Origin: Halomonas sp. S3-1-1
GTDB taxonomy: Bacteria > Pseudomonadota > Gammaproteobacteria > Pseudomonadales > Halomonadaceae
NCBI RefSeq assembly: GCF_023757625.1
Contig: NZ_JALGBZ010000007.1
Coordinates: forward strand, 62,001-126,000
DNA length: 64,000 nucleotides
Direction: 5' to 3'
The position numbers were made by a program, and so were the translations under genes. Positions 43,081 to 50,891 of this stretch are shown piece after piece. The notes beneath the pieces are model-generated. The model was given only the letters and a program-made list of their open reading frames with translations. It was not told the DNA's origin and ran no database searches. Each line of letters starts with the position of its first letter. The first letter of the stretch is position 1.

Positions 43081-43529
43081 GAGCGTTCCTTCCTATGGGC
43101 TAAGGCAAGGTTGCGTCGCCGGCCAGCCGTTGTCAATTGCCCGGGGCTTGCGTTTAGGCCGGCGCTTGACTACCATCGAGCTACTGGCCTGCTCCCGGCT
43201 GGCCTGTCGATCTCGACGCGTTGATCCAAACGCACGGCGAATCGACAGGAGTGACTCGACAGGCGTCGCCTCACGTCCACCCGGAAACTTCCAACTGGCC
43301 TGATTTCCAAGTCGTCAGAACCCGTTGATCGCGCCCACTCCTTGAGCGGATCACAAAGCAGCTTCCACGAACCTTCGAGTCAAGCAGCCCCTGCGCTATA
43401 AAGCCGGGTTTGCCGCCGTTTGACTTGTCTAGCGGGACCTGAACGCACCACTGGGCGGACTTACTACGCCTCCTGTCTTATTCCCGGCGCCCGTCGCCTG
43501 GCTTTCATGAGCAACGTTCTTACACACCG
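43081..43529 (+). other. 449-base ppx/rho intergenic region; rho leader
   Basis: I find no protein gene or RNA gene here. Near the middle, TATAAA (43397-43402) is a candidate rho -10, with a weak -35. It would leave a leader of about 125 bases, rich in unpaired-looking C and CT stretches (for example CCTCCTGTCTTATTCCC at 43469-43485). Rho represses itself in E. coli through its leader, so this may be a site of autoregulation. trxA, which lies beside rho in many gammaproteobacteria, is absent. Confidence 0.4.
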
Positions 43530-44789
43530 ATGAATCTCACTGAACTCAAGCAAAAATCCGTTCCCGAGCTGCTCGATATCGCCCGCGAAATGGGGATCGA
43601 CAACCTGGCTCGTTCGCGCAAGCAGGACATCATCTTCGCTATCCTCAAAAAGCACGCCAAGAGCGGTGAGGATATCTACGGCGACGGTGTGCTGGAAATT
43701 CTCCAGGACGGCTTTGGCTTTCTGCGCAGCGCCGACAGCTCCTATCTCGCCGGGCCGGACGACATCTACGTGTCGCCGTCACAGATTCGTCGCTTCAACC
43801 TGCGTAAGGGCGACTCGATCTCCGGCAAGATCCGTCCGCCGAAAGAGGGCGAACGCTACTTCGCGCTGTTGAAAGTCAGTCAGATCAATTTCGATCGCCC
43901 GGAAAACGCCAAGCACAAGATTCTCTTCGAGAACCTGACGCCGCTGTTCCCGAACGATCGCCTGCGCATGGAGATCGGCAACGGCTCCACGGAGGACCTT
44001 ACCGCGCGCATCATCGATTTGACCGCGCCGATCGGCAAGGGGCAGCGGGGCCTTCTGGTATCGCCGCCGAAAGCCGGTAAGACGCTGATGCTGCAAAACA
44101 TCGCCACCTCGATCACGCGCAACAGCCCCGAGTGCCATCTGATCGTGCTGTTGATCGATGAGCGCCCGGAAGAAGTGACCGAAATGGCGCGCACCGTGCG
44201 CGGCGAAGTGGTCGCCTCGACCTTCGACGAGCCGCCGGCGCGCCACGTACAGGTCGCCGAGATGGTCATCGAAAAGGCCAAGCGCTTGGTCGAGCACAAA
44301 AAGGACGTGGTGATTCTGCTCGACTCCATCACCCGCCTGGCGCGCGCCTACAACACCGTGGTGCCGAGCTCCGGCAAGGTGCTGACCGGCGGTGTCGACG
44401 CCCACGCGCTCGAAAAGCCCAAACGCTTCTTCGGTGCGGCGCGTAACATCGAAGAGGGCGGCAGCCTCACCATCATCGCCACGGCCCTGGTCGATACCGG
44501 CTCCAAGATGGACGAAGTGATCTTCGAGGAGTTCAAGGGTACCGGCAACATGGAAGCGCACCTCGACCGTAAGCTTGCCGAAAAGCGCGTTTTCCCGGCG
44601 ATCAACATCCGCCGTAGCGGCACGCGTCGCGAGGATCTTCTGGCCTCGGAAGACGAAATGCAGCGCATGTGGATTCTGCGCAAGCTCTTGAACCCGATGG
44701 AAGACACCGCCGCGACGGAGTTTTTGATCGATCGCTTGAAGGACACCAAGACCAACATCGAGTTTTTTGAAGCGATGAAGCGCCGCTAG
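43530..44789 (+). CDS. rho: Transcription termination factor Rho
   Basis: Rho is the hexameric RNA helicase that ends transcription at C-rich, untranslated RNA. The 419-residue protein is exactly the E. coli length. The N-terminal domain ([20 protein letters not shown]) leads to the RNA-binding fold with GFGFLR, then the Walker A loop [14 protein letters not shown], the Walker B/Q-loop [18 protein letters not shown] and the R-loop [18 protein letters not shown]. Its ribosome binding site is weak; the leader is long. Confidence 0.99.
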   Translation: MNLTELKQKSVPELLDIAREMGIDNLARSRKQDIIFAILKKHAKSGEDIYGDGVLEILQDGFGFLRSADSSYLAGPDDIYVSPSQIRRFNLRKGDSISGKIRPPKEGERYFALLKVSQINFDRPENAKHKILFENLTPLFPNDRLRMEIGNGSTEDLTARIIDLTAPIGKGQRGLLVSPPKAGKTLMLQNIATSITRNSPECHLIVLLIDERPEEVTEMARTVRGEVVASTFDEPPARHVQVAEMVIEKAKRLVEHKKDVVILLDSITRLARAYNTVVPSSGKVLTGGVDAHALEKPKRFFGAARNIEEGGSLTIIATALVDTGSKMDEVIFEEFKGTGNMEAHLDRKLAEKRVFPAINIRRSGTRREDLLASEDEMQRMWILRKLLNPMEDTAATEFLIDRLKDTKTNIEFFEAMKRR

Positions 44790-44800
44790 GCGCAAGTGTC

Positions 44801-44864
44801 CGGCAAAGCGATAGCCCGGCAAGGCGATAGCTCGTCAAGGCAATAGCTCGTCAAGGCGATAATA
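44801..44864. repeat. Four tandem 16-bp repeats between rho and ubiD
   Basis: Units at 44801, 44817, 44833 and 44849: CGGCAAAGCGATAGCC, CGGCAAGGCGATAGCT, CGTCAAGGCAATAGCT, CGTCAAGGCGATAATA. The array fills the gap from 11 bases after the rho stop to 12 bases before the ubiD start. It looks like replication slippage and could vary in copy number. Confidence 0.85.
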
Positions 44865-44876
44865 CGGGGGAAGGGT

Positions 44877-46370
44877 TTGAAATATAACGACTTGCGCGAT
44901 TTCATTAAGGCGCTCGAGGCGCGCGGTGAGCTCAAGCGGATCCAGGCAGAGGTTGACCCGTATCTGGAGATCACCGAAATCTGCGATCGCACCCTGCGCG
45001 CCGGCGGCCCGGCGCTTTTGTTCGAGAACGTCAAGGGCCACGACATGCCGCTTCTGGGCAACCTGTTTGGCACCCCCACCCGGGTAGCGCTGGGCATGGG
45101 TCAGGAGTCCGTCGAGGCACTGCGCGAAGTCGGCAAGCTCCTGGCCTTTCTCAAGGAGCCGGACCCGCCCAAGGGCCTGAAGGATGCCTGGGAGAAGCTT
45201 CCCATCTTCAAGCAGGTGCTGAGCATGGGGCCGAAAACCGTCAAACGCGCCCCGGTGCAGGAGCTCGTGTTCGAAGGCGACGAGGTCGATTTGGACCAGC
45301 TTCCGATACAGCACTGCTGGCCCGGCGACGCTGCTCCCCTGGTCACCTGGCCGCTGGTCATCACCCGCGGGCCGCACAAAAAGCGCCAGAACCTCGGCAT
45401 CTACCGTCAGCAGAAGATCGGCAAGAACCGGCTGATCATGCGCTGGCTGTCGCACCGCGGCGGGGCGCTGGACTTTCAGGAATTCCAAAAGGCGCACCCC
45501 GGCGAGCCCTTCCCCGTGGCCGTGGCGCTCGGCGCCGACCCGGCGACCATTCTGGGCGCGGTCACGCCGATTCCGGATTCGCTCTCCGAGTACGCCTTTG
45601 CCGGGCTTTTACGCGGCTCGCGCACCGAGCTCGTAGCGTGTCATCACGCCGATCTCGAAGTGCCGGCCTCCGCCGAGATCATCCTCGAAGGCTTCATCTA
45701 CCCGGACGATATGGCGCCGGAAGGCCCCTATGGCGATCACACCGGCTATTACAACGAGGTGGATACCTTCCCGGTCTTTACCGTGACGCGCATGACCCAA
45801 AGGCGCGATGCGATCTACCACTCGACCTACACCGGCCGCCCGCCGGACGAGCCGGCGATCCTGGGCGTGGCGCTCAACGAAGTGTTCGTGCCCATCCTGC
45901 ACAAGCAGTTTCCCGAAATCGTCGATTTCTACCTGCCGCCGGAAGGGTGCTCCTACCGCATGGCGGTGGTGACCATGAAAAAGCAGTACCCCGGCCACGC
46001 CAAGCGCGTAATGATGGGGGTGTGGAGCTTTTTACGCCAGTTCATGTACACCAAGTTCGTGATCGTGCTCGATGACGACGTCGACGCGCGCAACTGGGAA
46101 GACGTGATGTGGGCGATCACCACGCGCATGGATCCGGCCCGCGATACGGTCATGGTCGAGAACACGCCGATCGACTATCTGGACTTCGCCTCGCCGGTCT
46201 CGGGGCTCGGCTCCAAGATGGGGATGGATGCCACCAACAAGTGGCCCGGAGAAACCGACCGCGAGTGGGGCACGCCGATCGTCATGGACGACGCGGTGAA
46301 GGCCCGGGTCGACGAGCGCTGGGAGTCGCTCGGGATCGGTATCGAGCGCCCGCCTTCGCGCCACGGCTAA
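44877..46370 (+). CDS. ubiD: 4-Hydroxy-3-polyprenylbenzoate decarboxylase UbiD
   Basis: UbiD decarboxylates the prenylated ring in ubiquinone synthesis, using prenylated FMN made by UbiX. The 497-residue protein equals E. coli UbiD in length and contains [60 protein letters not shown] and [16 protein letters not shown], the cofactor and catalytic Arg-Glu-Glu region. The start is a TTG at 44877, giving [20 protein letters not shown], with ACGGGGGAAGG upstream. The 16-bp repeats end just before this site. Confidence 0.96.
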   Translation: MKYNDLRDFIKALEARGELKRIQAEVDPYLEITEICDRTLRAGGPALLFENVKGHDMPLLGNLFGTPTRVALGMGQESVEALREVGKLLAFLKEPDPPKGLKDAWEKLPIFKQVLSMGPKTVKRAPVQELVFEGDEVDLDQLPIQHCWPGDAAPLVTWPLVITRGPHKKRQNLGIYRQQKIGKNRLIMRWLSHRGGALDFQEFQKAHPGEPFPVAVALGADPATILGAVTPIPDSLSEYAFAGLLRGSRTELVACHHADLEVPASAEIILEGFIYPDDMAPEGPYGDHTGYYNEVDTFPVFTVTRMTQRRDAIYHSTYTGRPPDEPAILGVALNEVFVPILHKQFPEIVDFYLPPEGCSYRMAVVTMKKQYPGHAKRVMMGVWSFLRQFMYTKFVIVLDDDVDARNWEDVMWAITTRMDPARDTVMVENTPIDYLDFASPVSGLGSKMGMDATNKWPGETDREWGTPIVMDDAVKARVDERWESLGIGIERPPSRHG

Positions 46371-46446
46371 GCGAGCGTTCCAGGGTTTTATTCAAGGTTT
46401 GAAGAGCGCCAGGTTTAAAAGCGTTGAGTTTTCACAAGAGGCATTC

Positions 46447-47238
46447 ATGAGCACGAGCACCCAGACCCCCACGCGGGAAGCGATCACCTGCCGGATCACC
46501 GACGTTCGAGCGCTCAACCCGGACGTGCTCGGGGTGACGCTCGAAGGTGACCCGGACGCGATCAGTCACCTGCCGGGCCAGTACCTCGAGCTCCAGCTCG
46601 ACGAGTCGACCTGGGTGCCGTTCTCTATTGCCAGCCACGGGCGCGGCGACGGCGTGATCGAACTGCACATCCAGCACCGTCCGGAGCGCGAGAACTCCGC
46701 CCGGCTGCGCGAACTGCTCACACTCTCCGGCGAACTCACCATCCGCCTGCCCGGCGGTGAGTGCGTGCTCGATGTGCAAAGCGAGCGTGCGCTCTTGTTG
46801 ATCGCCGCCGGTACCGGGTTCGCCCAGATGAAAGCGATCGTCGAAGCCGTGCTTGATGCGCAGCCTGCACGCCCCGTGTTCATCTGGTGGGCGGCCCGCG
46901 AGCATCGCGACCTTTACGCCGAACAGCTGGCTAGCGACTGGGCGGCGCGTTTCGACAACGTCCATTTCCACGCCGTCACCGAGCTCGAACTCGACAAACC
47001 GCTGACCGACGCGCCGCGCATCGCCCACTTTCAGGGGCGCATCACCGAGGTGCTCGAGCGCGCGCTGCCGACCCTGGCCATCGAAGGCGAGCCGGTGGCG
47101 GTCAACGAGTGCGATATCTATCTCTCCGGCTCGCCGGGCATGGTCTACGCCTGCGTCGACGTGCTCGAGGCCCACGGCGCAGCGCCTGACAGGCTTTATT
47201 CGGATGTGTTCGCCTACGCCCCGCGCCCGACGCGCTAA
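46447..47238 (+). CDS. fre: NAD(P)H-flavin reductase (Fre-like)
   Basis: A 263-residue ferredoxin-reductase-family flavin reductase that supplies reduced flavin. It has LPGQYLELQLDES and VPFSIASHGRGDGVIELHIQ (flavin-binding RxxS-type loop here as PFSIAS), then ALLLIAAGTGFAQMKAIVEA (NAD(P)H pyrophosphate loop) and CDIYLSGSPGMVYACVDVL. Reduced FMN serves UbiX/UbiD chemistry, and ubiD-fre adjacency is also found in E. coli. The ATG at 46447 follows AAGAGG; the frame is open upstream to 46399. Confidence 0.9.
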   Translation: MSTSTQTPTREAITCRITDVRALNPDVLGVTLEGDPDAISHLPGQYLELQLDESTWVPFSIASHGRGDGVIELHIQHRPERENSARLRELLTLSGELTIRLPGGECVLDVQSERALLLIAAGTGFAQMKAIVEAVLDAQPARPVFIWWAAREHRDLYAEQLASDWAARFDNVHFHAVTELELDKPLTDAPRIAHFQGRITEVLERALPTLAIEGEPVAVNECDIYLSGSPGMVYACVDVLEAHGAAPDRLYSDVFAYAPRPTR

Positions 47239-47274
47239 CCGACATTCGATGCGCAACCGATATTCGATGCGCAA
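47239..47274. repeat. Two tandem 18-bp repeats after fre
   Basis: CCGACATTCGATGCGCAA (47239-47256) and CCGATATTCGATGCGCAA (47257-47274) differ at one base. The array starts at the fre stop. No function is evident. Confidence 0.75.
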
Positions 47275-47358
47275 AGAGTATTGCCATCGACAGGTTTGGC
47301 AGGCAGGATAAAGCCATAACGCTGGTTTGCCCCATTGGATAACACACCGGATACCACC

Positions 47359-47481
47359 ATGACGCTATCGCTTCGCTCACTGACAACGCTTTCGCTGCCT
47401 CGCGCGGCGGGCGTTTTCGCGTGCGCGTTTGGCTATGGCTTTTATTGGTTTGGATCCGGTGTGCCCTGGGCTCGCGACTAG
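47359..47481 (+). CDS. Aromatic-rich leader peptide of the DAHP synthase attenuator
   Basis: A 40-codon frame whose second half is packed with aromatic codons: Phe20, Phe24, Tyr26, Phe28, Tyr29, Trp30, Phe31 and Trp37 (core VFACAFGYGFYWFG), ending SGVPWARD. It is followed by competing RNA pairings and an intrinsic terminator, with DAHP synthase downstream. This is the layout of attenuators such as those of E. coli pheA and trpE, where ribosome stalling at scarce amino acid codons decides termination. Mixed Phe/Tyr/Trp content would report all three end products. The ribosome binding site is weak. Function is inferred. Confidence 0.8.
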   Translation: MTLSLRSLTTLSLPRAAGVFACAFGYGFYWFGSGVPWARD

Positions 47482-47563
47482 CCAACCCAGCAGGCATACC
47501 TTCCAGGTTGCCTGCCGACAGCAAAAGCCCCGGCGGGACACCCGCCGGGGCTTTTGCGTTTTT
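47462..47563 (+). terminator. Attenuator: competing hairpins and intrinsic terminator
   Basis: The terminator is a perfect 17-bp stem, 47521-47537 with 47541-47557 (loop ACA), then GTTTTT. Upstream segments can pair in a chain: 47462-47470 (end of the leader frame) with 47486-47496 (one 2-base bulge); GCAGGCA (47490-47496) with TGCCTGC (47509-47515); and CCTGCCG (47511-47517) with CGGCGGG (47531-47537, one G-U), the left arm of the terminator. This last pairing is a possible antiterminator. How ribosome position selects among them cannot be settled by eye. Confidence 0.85.
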
Positions 47564-47610
47564 ACACGGTTATAAAACCGGACTCACGTAACGTTTCAAG
47601 GAGAGACACC

Positions 47611-47763
47611 ATGACCGCTTACAACGACGCTTTTATCGCTCTCTATTCGGGTTATTACCAGGCCTGGCGATTTAGCGGCGCGCGGTCGGTGCAGGCAGCC
47701 ACCTCCGACCGGGCACGTTTGGGTGGCCCCTTGAACGACCGATGTCCCTTGACCGTGAGATAA
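47611..47763 (+). CDS. Second aromatic-rich leader peptide, coupled to DAHP synthase
   Basis: A 50-codon frame with a strong site (AAGGAGAGA, 5 bases before the ATG). Its first 21 residues hold Tyr4, Phe8, Tyr12, Tyr15, Tyr16, Trp19 and Phe21 (MTAYNDAFIALYSGYYQAWR and Phe). The stop TAA ends 4 bases before the DAHP synthase ATG, whose own site is weak. Pairings CGGTCGG (47683-47689) with CCGACCG (47705-47711), and GCCACC (47698-47703) with GGTGGC (47722-47727), exclude each other; CGGTC could also reach GACCG (47751-47755) beside the gene start. It looks like a translation-level sensor. A small functional protein is possible but less likely. Confidence 0.65.
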   Translation: MTAYNDAFIALYSGYYQAWRFSGARSVQAATSDRARLGGPLNDRCPLTVR

Positions 47764-47767
47764 CGCC

Positions 47768-48832
47768 ATGAACGCGCCAGTAACGATGACCCGCACCGCC
47801 CAATCCGCCACCGCCACCGAAAAAGGCGTCGCGCCCCTGCCGCTGCCCGGCGAGCTTTTGGATCGCATCCACGTCGATGCCGCACTCGCCAGCCGCCTCA
47901 CAAGCCAGCGTCAGGCGGTACAGCGCATCCTGAGCGGGGAGGATTCCCGCCTGCTGATGGTGGTCGGGCCCTGCTCGATCCACGACCCGGATGCCGCGCT
48001 CGAGTACGCCGACCGCCTCGCCGCGCTGAGCGACGAGATCAGCGAATACGTGCTTCCGGTGATGCGCGTCTACGTCGAAAAGCCGCGCACCACCGTGGGC
48101 TGGAAGGGGCTGGCCTACGACCCGGATTTGAACGGCGTCGGCGACATGGCCAAAGGGGTGACCCGCTCGCGGGAGCTGATGCACGCCGTTGCCTCCCGGG
48201 GACTGCCGGTGGCCACCGAGCTTTTGCAGCCAATGCTCGCACCGTACCTGGAGGATCTGTTGAGCTGGGTAGCGATCGGCGCGCGCACCACCGAGTGCCA
48301 GCTTCACCGGGAGCTTGCCAGCGACCTGCGCGCTGCGGTGGGCTTCAAAAATGCGACCAGCGGCGACGTACAGATAGCGATCGACGCGATGCAGGCCGCC
48401 GCCCACCCGCATCAGCACTTCGCCCAAAGCGCTCAGGGCCGTCCAATCATGCGCCAAAGCGCCGGGAATCCGCACACTCACGTTGTGCTGCGCGGCGGCC
48501 ACGGTGAGCCCAACTATCAATCCGGCCACGTGCGCCAGGCGATCCAGGCCCTGCAGGCCGCGGGACAGAATCCGCGCCTGATGGTCGACTGCAGCCACGC
48601 CAACGCGCGCAAGGATCACCGCCGTCAGAGTGAGGTGATGCTCGACGTACTCGACCAGCGCCGCGCCGGCGAGGCGAACCTGGTCGCGCTGATGCTCGAA
48701 AGCCACCTGTTCGAAGGCAAGCAGGCGCTAAGTCCCGGCGCGATGCGCTACGGCGTCTCGATCACCGATGCCTGTGTGGGCTGGGACACCACCGAGCACC
48801 TTTTGAAAACCGCCGCCGAACGGCTGGCCTGA
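47768..48832 (+). CDS. aroG: 3-Deoxy-7-phosphoheptulonate (DAHP) synthase, class I (AroF/G/H type)
   Basis: This enzyme condenses phosphoenolpyruvate and erythrose 4-phosphate, the first step of the shikimate pathway. The 354-residue barrel has LMVVGPCSIHDPDAALEYAD, VEKPRTTVGWKGL, GARTTECQLHRELAS, LRGGHGEPNYQSGHV and MVDCSHANARKDHR, with metal ligands Cys, His, Glu and Asp in place. Which of Phe, Tyr or Trp inhibits it cannot be read safely, so the symbol is approximate. Its weak ribosome binding site and the overlapping leader signals upstream suggest tight control by aromatic amino acids. Confidence 0.9.
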   Translation: MNAPVTMTRTAQSATATEKGVAPLPLPGELLDRIHVDAALASRLTSQRQAVQRILSGEDSRLLMVVGPCSIHDPDAALEYADRLAALSDEISEYVLPVMRVYVEKPRTTVGWKGLAYDPDLNGVGDMAKGVTRSRELMHAVASRGLPVATELLQPMLAPYLEDLLSWVAIGARTTECQLHRELASDLRAAVGFKNATSGDVQIAIDAMQAAAHPHQHFAQSAQGRPIMRQSAGNPHTHVVLRGGHGEPNYQSGHVRQAIQALQAAGQNPRLMVDCSHANARKDHRRQSEVMLDVLDQRRAGEANLVALMLESHLFEGKQALSPGAMRYGVSITDACVGWDTTEHLLKTAAERLA

Positions 48833-48866
48833 CGCTACCGACCAACGCCTCGATACCTTAAAGCTC

Positions 48867-48912
48867 GCTGCTCCGCGTCGTGTTCGACGCGGAGCAGCGG
48901 TAGTTGCTTTTT
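48867..48912 (+). terminator. Terminator after DAHP synthase
   Basis: A perfect 14-bp stem, GCTGCTCCGCGTCG (48867-48880) with CGACGCGGAGCAGC (48885-48898), loop TGTT, followed after 4 bases by TTGCTTTTTG. Confidence 0.7.
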
Positions 48913-48967
48913 GAACACCTGAAAGCGGCCGTACGCCGTTGGTCTAGTTGTTGGGTAGTGGAAACCT

Positions 48968-48996
48968 ATTACATTGAACAGGATGTACGATGTAAT
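48968..48996. promoter_or_regulatory. Inverted repeat before the beta-propeller gene
   Basis: ATTACAT (48968-48974) and ATGTAAT (48990-48996) form 7-bp arms 15 bases apart in an AT-rich stretch 49 bases before the next gene. It could be an operator or a hairpin. No regulator gene is adjacent. Confidence 0.4.
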
Positions 48997-49044
48997 ACCT
49001 ATTGCTTGAATAATCATCGATACTCATCATGCAGCGGACAACTC

Positions 49045-50178
49045 ATGTACCAAACAACTAAAATGGCAGGGATTTTACTGATGGGCGCGACACTTCTCGG
49101 GGCAAGCCTGGCGGCTCAGGCGACAACCTACGTCTATGTCTCCAATGCCGACGACGGCGTGATTACAAGCTACACCCTGGACCGCGCGGCGGGTACGCTG
49201 GAACCGCTGGACACGACTACCGCCGGCGACAGCGTCATGCCCATGGCGATCAGCCCCGATCGGCACTACTTGTACGCGTCCATACGCAGTGAGCCTTACC
49301 GGGTGCTGACGTATCGAATCGACAGGGAAACGGGAAAGCTGACCCAGCAGGGCAGCGGCTCCTTGCCTGCCAGCATGCCCAATATCGATACCGACCAAAG
49401 CGGGGCATATCTGTTTTCCGCCTCTTATTCCGACAACCTTGTCAGCGTCAGCCCCATCGATGAAAACGGCGTCGTAAAGGACGCGCAGCAAACCGTCGAA
49501 ACCGGCCGCAATGCCCACGCCATGCACGCCTCGCCGGACAACCGTTACGCCTTTGCCTCCAGCCTGGGGGATGACCGGCTCGCGCAATTTCGCTTCAACG
49601 CCGAGACCGGGCAACTGGATTTGAACGACCCCGGCGCCGCCGATGCGCCGGCCAACACCGGCCCGCGTCACTTCGTCTTTTCTCCCAACGGCCGCTACGT
49701 CTACGTGCTCGGCGAATTTTCGGGTGCCGTTACGACCTACGCGATTGATGCCGGTAACGGCACCCTGACTCAGGTCTCTAGCGAGCCGGGCATTGTGGAT
49801 TCGCTGAATCTCGCCCAGGGCGTTGCGCGTGAAACGATAAGTGAGGGCGATGATACGCCGCGCATATGGGCCGCCGATATTCAGGTCACCCCAAACGGGC
49901 GCTACGTGTACACCTCCGAGCGAACCAGCAGCGTCATCAGTACGTTCGAGGCCGACCCCGAGACCGGCGAGCTCACCTACCTGAACCATCTACAGGTTGA
50001 GCGTCAGCCTCGCGGGTTCCAAATCGACGATTCGGGTCGCTACATGGTCGTCACCGGGCAGCTCGACGATAGCGTCGGCCTTTACCGGATCGACCCTGAC
50101 AACGGCGGGCTTACGCTGGTCGACGACGCGCCTACCGGTAAAAACGCCAACTGGGTAGAGATCGTCTCCTTCGACTGA
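49045..50178 (+). CDS. Secreted seven-bladed beta-propeller lactonase-family protein
   Basis: A 377-residue protein of the 6-phosphogluconolactonase (YbhE-like) beta-propeller family. Blade repeats recur as YVYVSNADDGVITSYTLDRA, SPDRHYLYASIRSEPYRVLT, SPNGRYVYVLGEFSGAVTTY and TPNGRYVYTSERTSSVISTF. Unlike cytoplasmic Pgl it has a signal peptide (about residues 1-26, AQA before TT), so it should act in the periplasm or outside. The substrate is unknown. The start is uncertain (ATG at 49045 or 49063), as no good ribosome binding site is seen. It stands alone after a terminator; the upstream region is AT-rich, perhaps a sign of transfer. Confidence 0.75.
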   Translation: MYQTTKMAGILLMGATLLGASLAAQATTYVYVSNADDGVITSYTLDRAAGTLEPLDTTTAGDSVMPMAISPDRHYLYASIRSEPYRVLTYRIDRETGKLTQQGSGSLPASMPNIDTDQSGAYLFSASYSDNLVSVSPIDENGVVKDAQQTVETGRNAHAMHASPDNRYAFASSLGDDRLAQFRFNAETGQLDLNDPGAADAPANTGPRHFVFSPNGRYVYVLGEFSGAVTTYAIDAGNGTLTQVSSEPGIVDSLNLAQGVARETISEGDDTPRIWAADIQVTPNGRYVYTSERTSSVISTFEADPETGELTYLNHLQVERQPRGFQIDDSGRYMVVTGQLDDSVGLYRIDPDNGGLTLVDDAPTGKNANWVEIVSFD

Positions 50179-50250
50179 TACCGCTGGCCGCCACGATCAA
50201 TGAGCGGGTGTCGATTGAATCGCCCCGGCAAAAGAAGATCACGCCATGAC

Positions 50251-50278
50251 TTGTATGCCGTGGCCACTCTCTTATGAT
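50251..50278 (+). promoter_or_regulatory. Promoter of the DUF3087 gene
   Basis: TTGTAT (50251-50256), 16 bases, then TATGAT (50273-50278), 24 bases before the start at 50303. Confidence 0.5.
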
Positions 50279-50302
50279 GGTGGCTATTTAACGGAGATGG
50301 GC

Positions 50303-50809
50303 ATGGCCTTTACCCTTCAAGAGCAAGACCCGCAGCGCTACCGGCGCAAGGCGCGCATGATCAGCGTGATGATGGTCGGCCAGCTGATTATTTTCAGTAT
50401 GCTGTTTTCGCTGCTGCTGAGCTCGGTGATGGAAAGTAGCCTTTGGGCTCACGGTCTGGGAATCGCGCTGGGGCTTTTGGCCACCAGCGCGCTCTTTGCC
50501 GGCCTCAAGGAGCGGCCGTGGATGGGCGAAATCAGCTACGTCTGGCAGCTTAAAAATCATCTTTCGCGTATTCAGAGCTACCAGGCGTCGCTCGAGCGCG
50601 CGGGCGATGAGGACAATCGCGCCGCCCTCGATATTTTAAGCTTCTACCACGAAGGCGTGGACCAGGTAGCTGCGCTCAACGGTAAAGCACCGGATCCTGC
50701 GCGCGTGGCACAAAAAGAGCGCGTATTGGAGCATCGTCAGGCACTGGCGCTACCGGATCGCGTGACGGTCTTCGATCCTCACGATTTGAGTGCATTTACG
50801 CGCCGCTAG
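50303..50809 (+). CDS. DUF3087-type membrane protein
   Basis: A 168-residue protein with a basic N-terminus (QEQDPQRYRRKARM), two membrane helices (about residues 19-42 and 48-67) and a cytoplasmic helical domain (WQLKNHLSRIQSYQASLERA, LDILSFYHEGVDQVAALNG, VAQKERVLEHRQALALPDRV). I recognise it as resembling DUF3087 of gammaproteobacteria; its function is unknown. The ATG at 50303 lies six bases after ACGGAG; one at 50297 would abut it. It probably has its own promoter. Confidence 0.7.
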   Translation: MAFTLQEQDPQRYRRKARMISVMMVGQLIIFSMLFSLLLSSVMESSLWAHGLGIALGLLATSALFAGLKERPWMGEISYVWQLKNHLSRIQSYQASLERAGDEDNRAALDILSFYHEGVDQVAALNGKAPDPARVAQKERVLEHRQALALPDRVTVFDPHDLSAFTRR

Positions 50810-50891
50810 TCTCCCTTTTAAAACGAGTTTTTGCGAACTCGGTCCTTGCTAAAAATTAGCCCTTACTAAAAAAGCGTTACAGGGAACTTTC

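Noticed and set aside
43166..43171. TTGACT as the -35 of the rho promoter
   Set aside because: The sequence 17 bases downstream (CCTGCT) does not resemble a -10.
47561..47580. TyrR box or second promoter between the attenuator terminator and the second leader
   Set aside because: TTTACA and TATAAA are present, but the TGTAAA half-site of a TyrR box is missing and no -35 is found at the right distance from TATAAA.
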